Position numbers and translations under genes: made by a program. A DNA stretch of 64,000 bases from Effrenium voratum (Eukaryota; Sar; Dinophyceae; Suessiales; Symbiodiniaceae). Positions 63,362 through 64,000 of the stretch are shown piece after piece. A model generated the notes under the pieces. The model saw only the letters and a list, made by a program, of their open reading frames with translations. It made no database searches and was not told where the DNA came from. The number at the start of each line of letters is the position of its first letter. Within the stretch, counting starts at the first letter, position 1. The stretch is taken from NCBI GenBank assembly GCA_963377175.1, contig CAUJNA010003748.1, positions 336,678-400,677 of the forward strand, given 5' to 3'.

Positions 63362-63844
63362 TTTAGTGGGATTAAGCATTACAAGCAACCAGCGTCACCA
63401 TCAACCAGCATCATCAGCAACCAGCATCACCAGCGAAGCGGTTAAGGCGAAGCCTTTAAATAAAAAAGGGAAAACCCATCCCTTGCCCCCTCCGCCAGTG
63501 ATGACTATAAAGACGAACCTTCTGACAAGCAGGATGGATGTGGTGGTTGGGTTTGGGGTTGGGCTTCAAACTTGAAATTGGGGTCGTTGGTGATGAACTT
63601 GAAATGGATTTTGTGATTTTTTGGGTTTGGATGATTTGGGAAATGGCGGATTATGCCCTTGTTTTGTTGGGTTTTTCAGAAAGTGGAGATGAAGGGTCGA
63701 GAGGGAAGAAACCTTGAAAATTGGGTTTGGGGACAAACATTGAAACAGAAAATTGGCGATAGTTTCCCTTGTTGATTGGTTTAGGGGTAGACAAAAAAAA
63801 ACTGTAAGTACAAAGTCCCTCACCCTCCACAAAACCGATCAAAC
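63362..63844. other. Right border zone, no gene
   Basis: CAACCAGCATCA-type units recur at 63387-63433. From 63530 on, G/T-rich sequence (GGGTTTGGGGTTGGG) replaces the AT-rich viral pattern. Frames here are open by composition only. No inverted copy of the left border was seen. Confidence 0.5.
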
Positions 63845-63921
63845 CTAGAAGTTCACAGCGTGGAAGTTGTCGTTCAGGTGGAACTTGGTGTAGTCGTGGA
63901 AGTTGTGGTAGAGCACAATAC
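63845..63921 (-). CDS. Possible last exon of a host gene
   Basis: After a TCTCGACAG acceptor (ending 63922) the minus strand reads IVLYHNFHDYTKFHLNDNFH, then AVNF and TAG. The splice site and the balanced residues suggest a host exon on the right of the viral insert. It is only 25 codons and has no known domain. Confidence 0.3.
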
Positions 63922-64000
63922 CTGTCGAGACAATAATGGAACTACTTCAATCCCTACATCAGAATGTGAGCCAGCCACTCAGAAACCGACACCCTTTTCA

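Larger units (their letters stand above)
44000..63400. mobile_element. Integrated Polinton-like virus (PLV/Maverick type)
   Basis: About 19 kb of AT-rich, intron-less DNA encodes the core set of this group: rve integrase (45053), packaging ATPase (47615), double-jelly-roll major capsid protein (53053), minor capsid protein (55411) and protein-primed polymerase B (59567). The flanks are repeat-rich host DNA of clearly higher GC. Size and content fit Polintons and PLVs (usually 15-25 kb). No Ulp1-type protease was seen, unlike classic Polintons. Ends are approximate: neither terminal repeats nor a target duplication could be defined. The host appears to be a protist. Two accessory genes look frameshifted, but all core genes are open. 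Confidence 0.92.

Noticed and set aside
44000..63840. Terminal inverted repeats of the viral element
   Set aside because: Both borders were compared by eye in both orientations; only shared G/T-rich composition was seen, no convincing alignment.
1..64000. CRISPR arrays, tRNA or rRNA genes
   Set aside because: No regular repeat-spacer pattern and no recognisable tRNA or rRNA segment was seen; the tandem repeats lack unique spacers.

Overview
The window joins two kinds of DNA. Bases 1 to about 44,000, and a short piece after about 63,500, are GC-balanced eukaryotic chromosome: low gene density, exons split by introns that end in AG, many micro- and minisatellites, and dispersed ~100-bp elements with inverted ends. 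The recognisable exons (RCC1 blades, a dinoflagellate-style PPR array, a cold-shock/RS protein, a BCS1-like AAA ATPase, a cation channel with EF-hands) suggest a protist, most likely a dinoflagellate. This is inferred from protein style; no marker gene proves it.

Bases ~44,000-63,400 are AT-rich, intron-less and densely coded. They hold an integrated Polinton-like virus (PLV/Maverick type) with: an rve-family DDE integrase (45053), an A32/FtsK-HerA packaging ATPase (47615), a long fibre with a C-terminal S74 autoprocessing chaperone (50250-52988), a double-jelly-roll major capsid protein (53053-54435), a lipase-like hydrolase (54712), a minor capsid/penton protein (55411), coiled-coil, acidic and SR-rich accessory proteins (56317-59073), several small zinc-finger proteins, and a protein-primed family B DNA polymerase (59567-63316). 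No capsid protease, helicase or reverse transcriptase was seen. The integrase, polymerase, capsid, ATPase and polymerase catalytic motifs look intact, but two accessory genes carry apparent one-base frameshifts.

The element shows its own expression grammar. A motif, ACTACTTAAAGA, lies just upstream of three genes including the polymerase. Other genes have TATA-like starts. Strong AT-rich hairpins sit directly after many stop codons, recalling the 3'-end hairpins of mimiviruses and their virophages. An F-box-like gene block has been tandemly duplicated, leaving two short pseudogene tails as scars.

Host layout: RCC1 gene A (600-2100, minus), cold-shock/RS gene (4700-6150, minus), unknown gene (8955-9530, minus), BCS1-like gene (12130-13710, minus), cation channel (16900-19150, minus), 422-493-aa dinoflagellate-like ORF (19976-21457, minus), RCC1 gene B (26700-28030, minus), satellite-rich tract (28.8-34.4 kb), a tandemly triplicated ~750-bp unit (35.3-37.7 kb), PPR gene (41681-42280, minus), then degenerate minisatellites and a (GGGGT)n tract that abuts the viral element. 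I could not define the element's terminal inverted repeats or target-site duplication.
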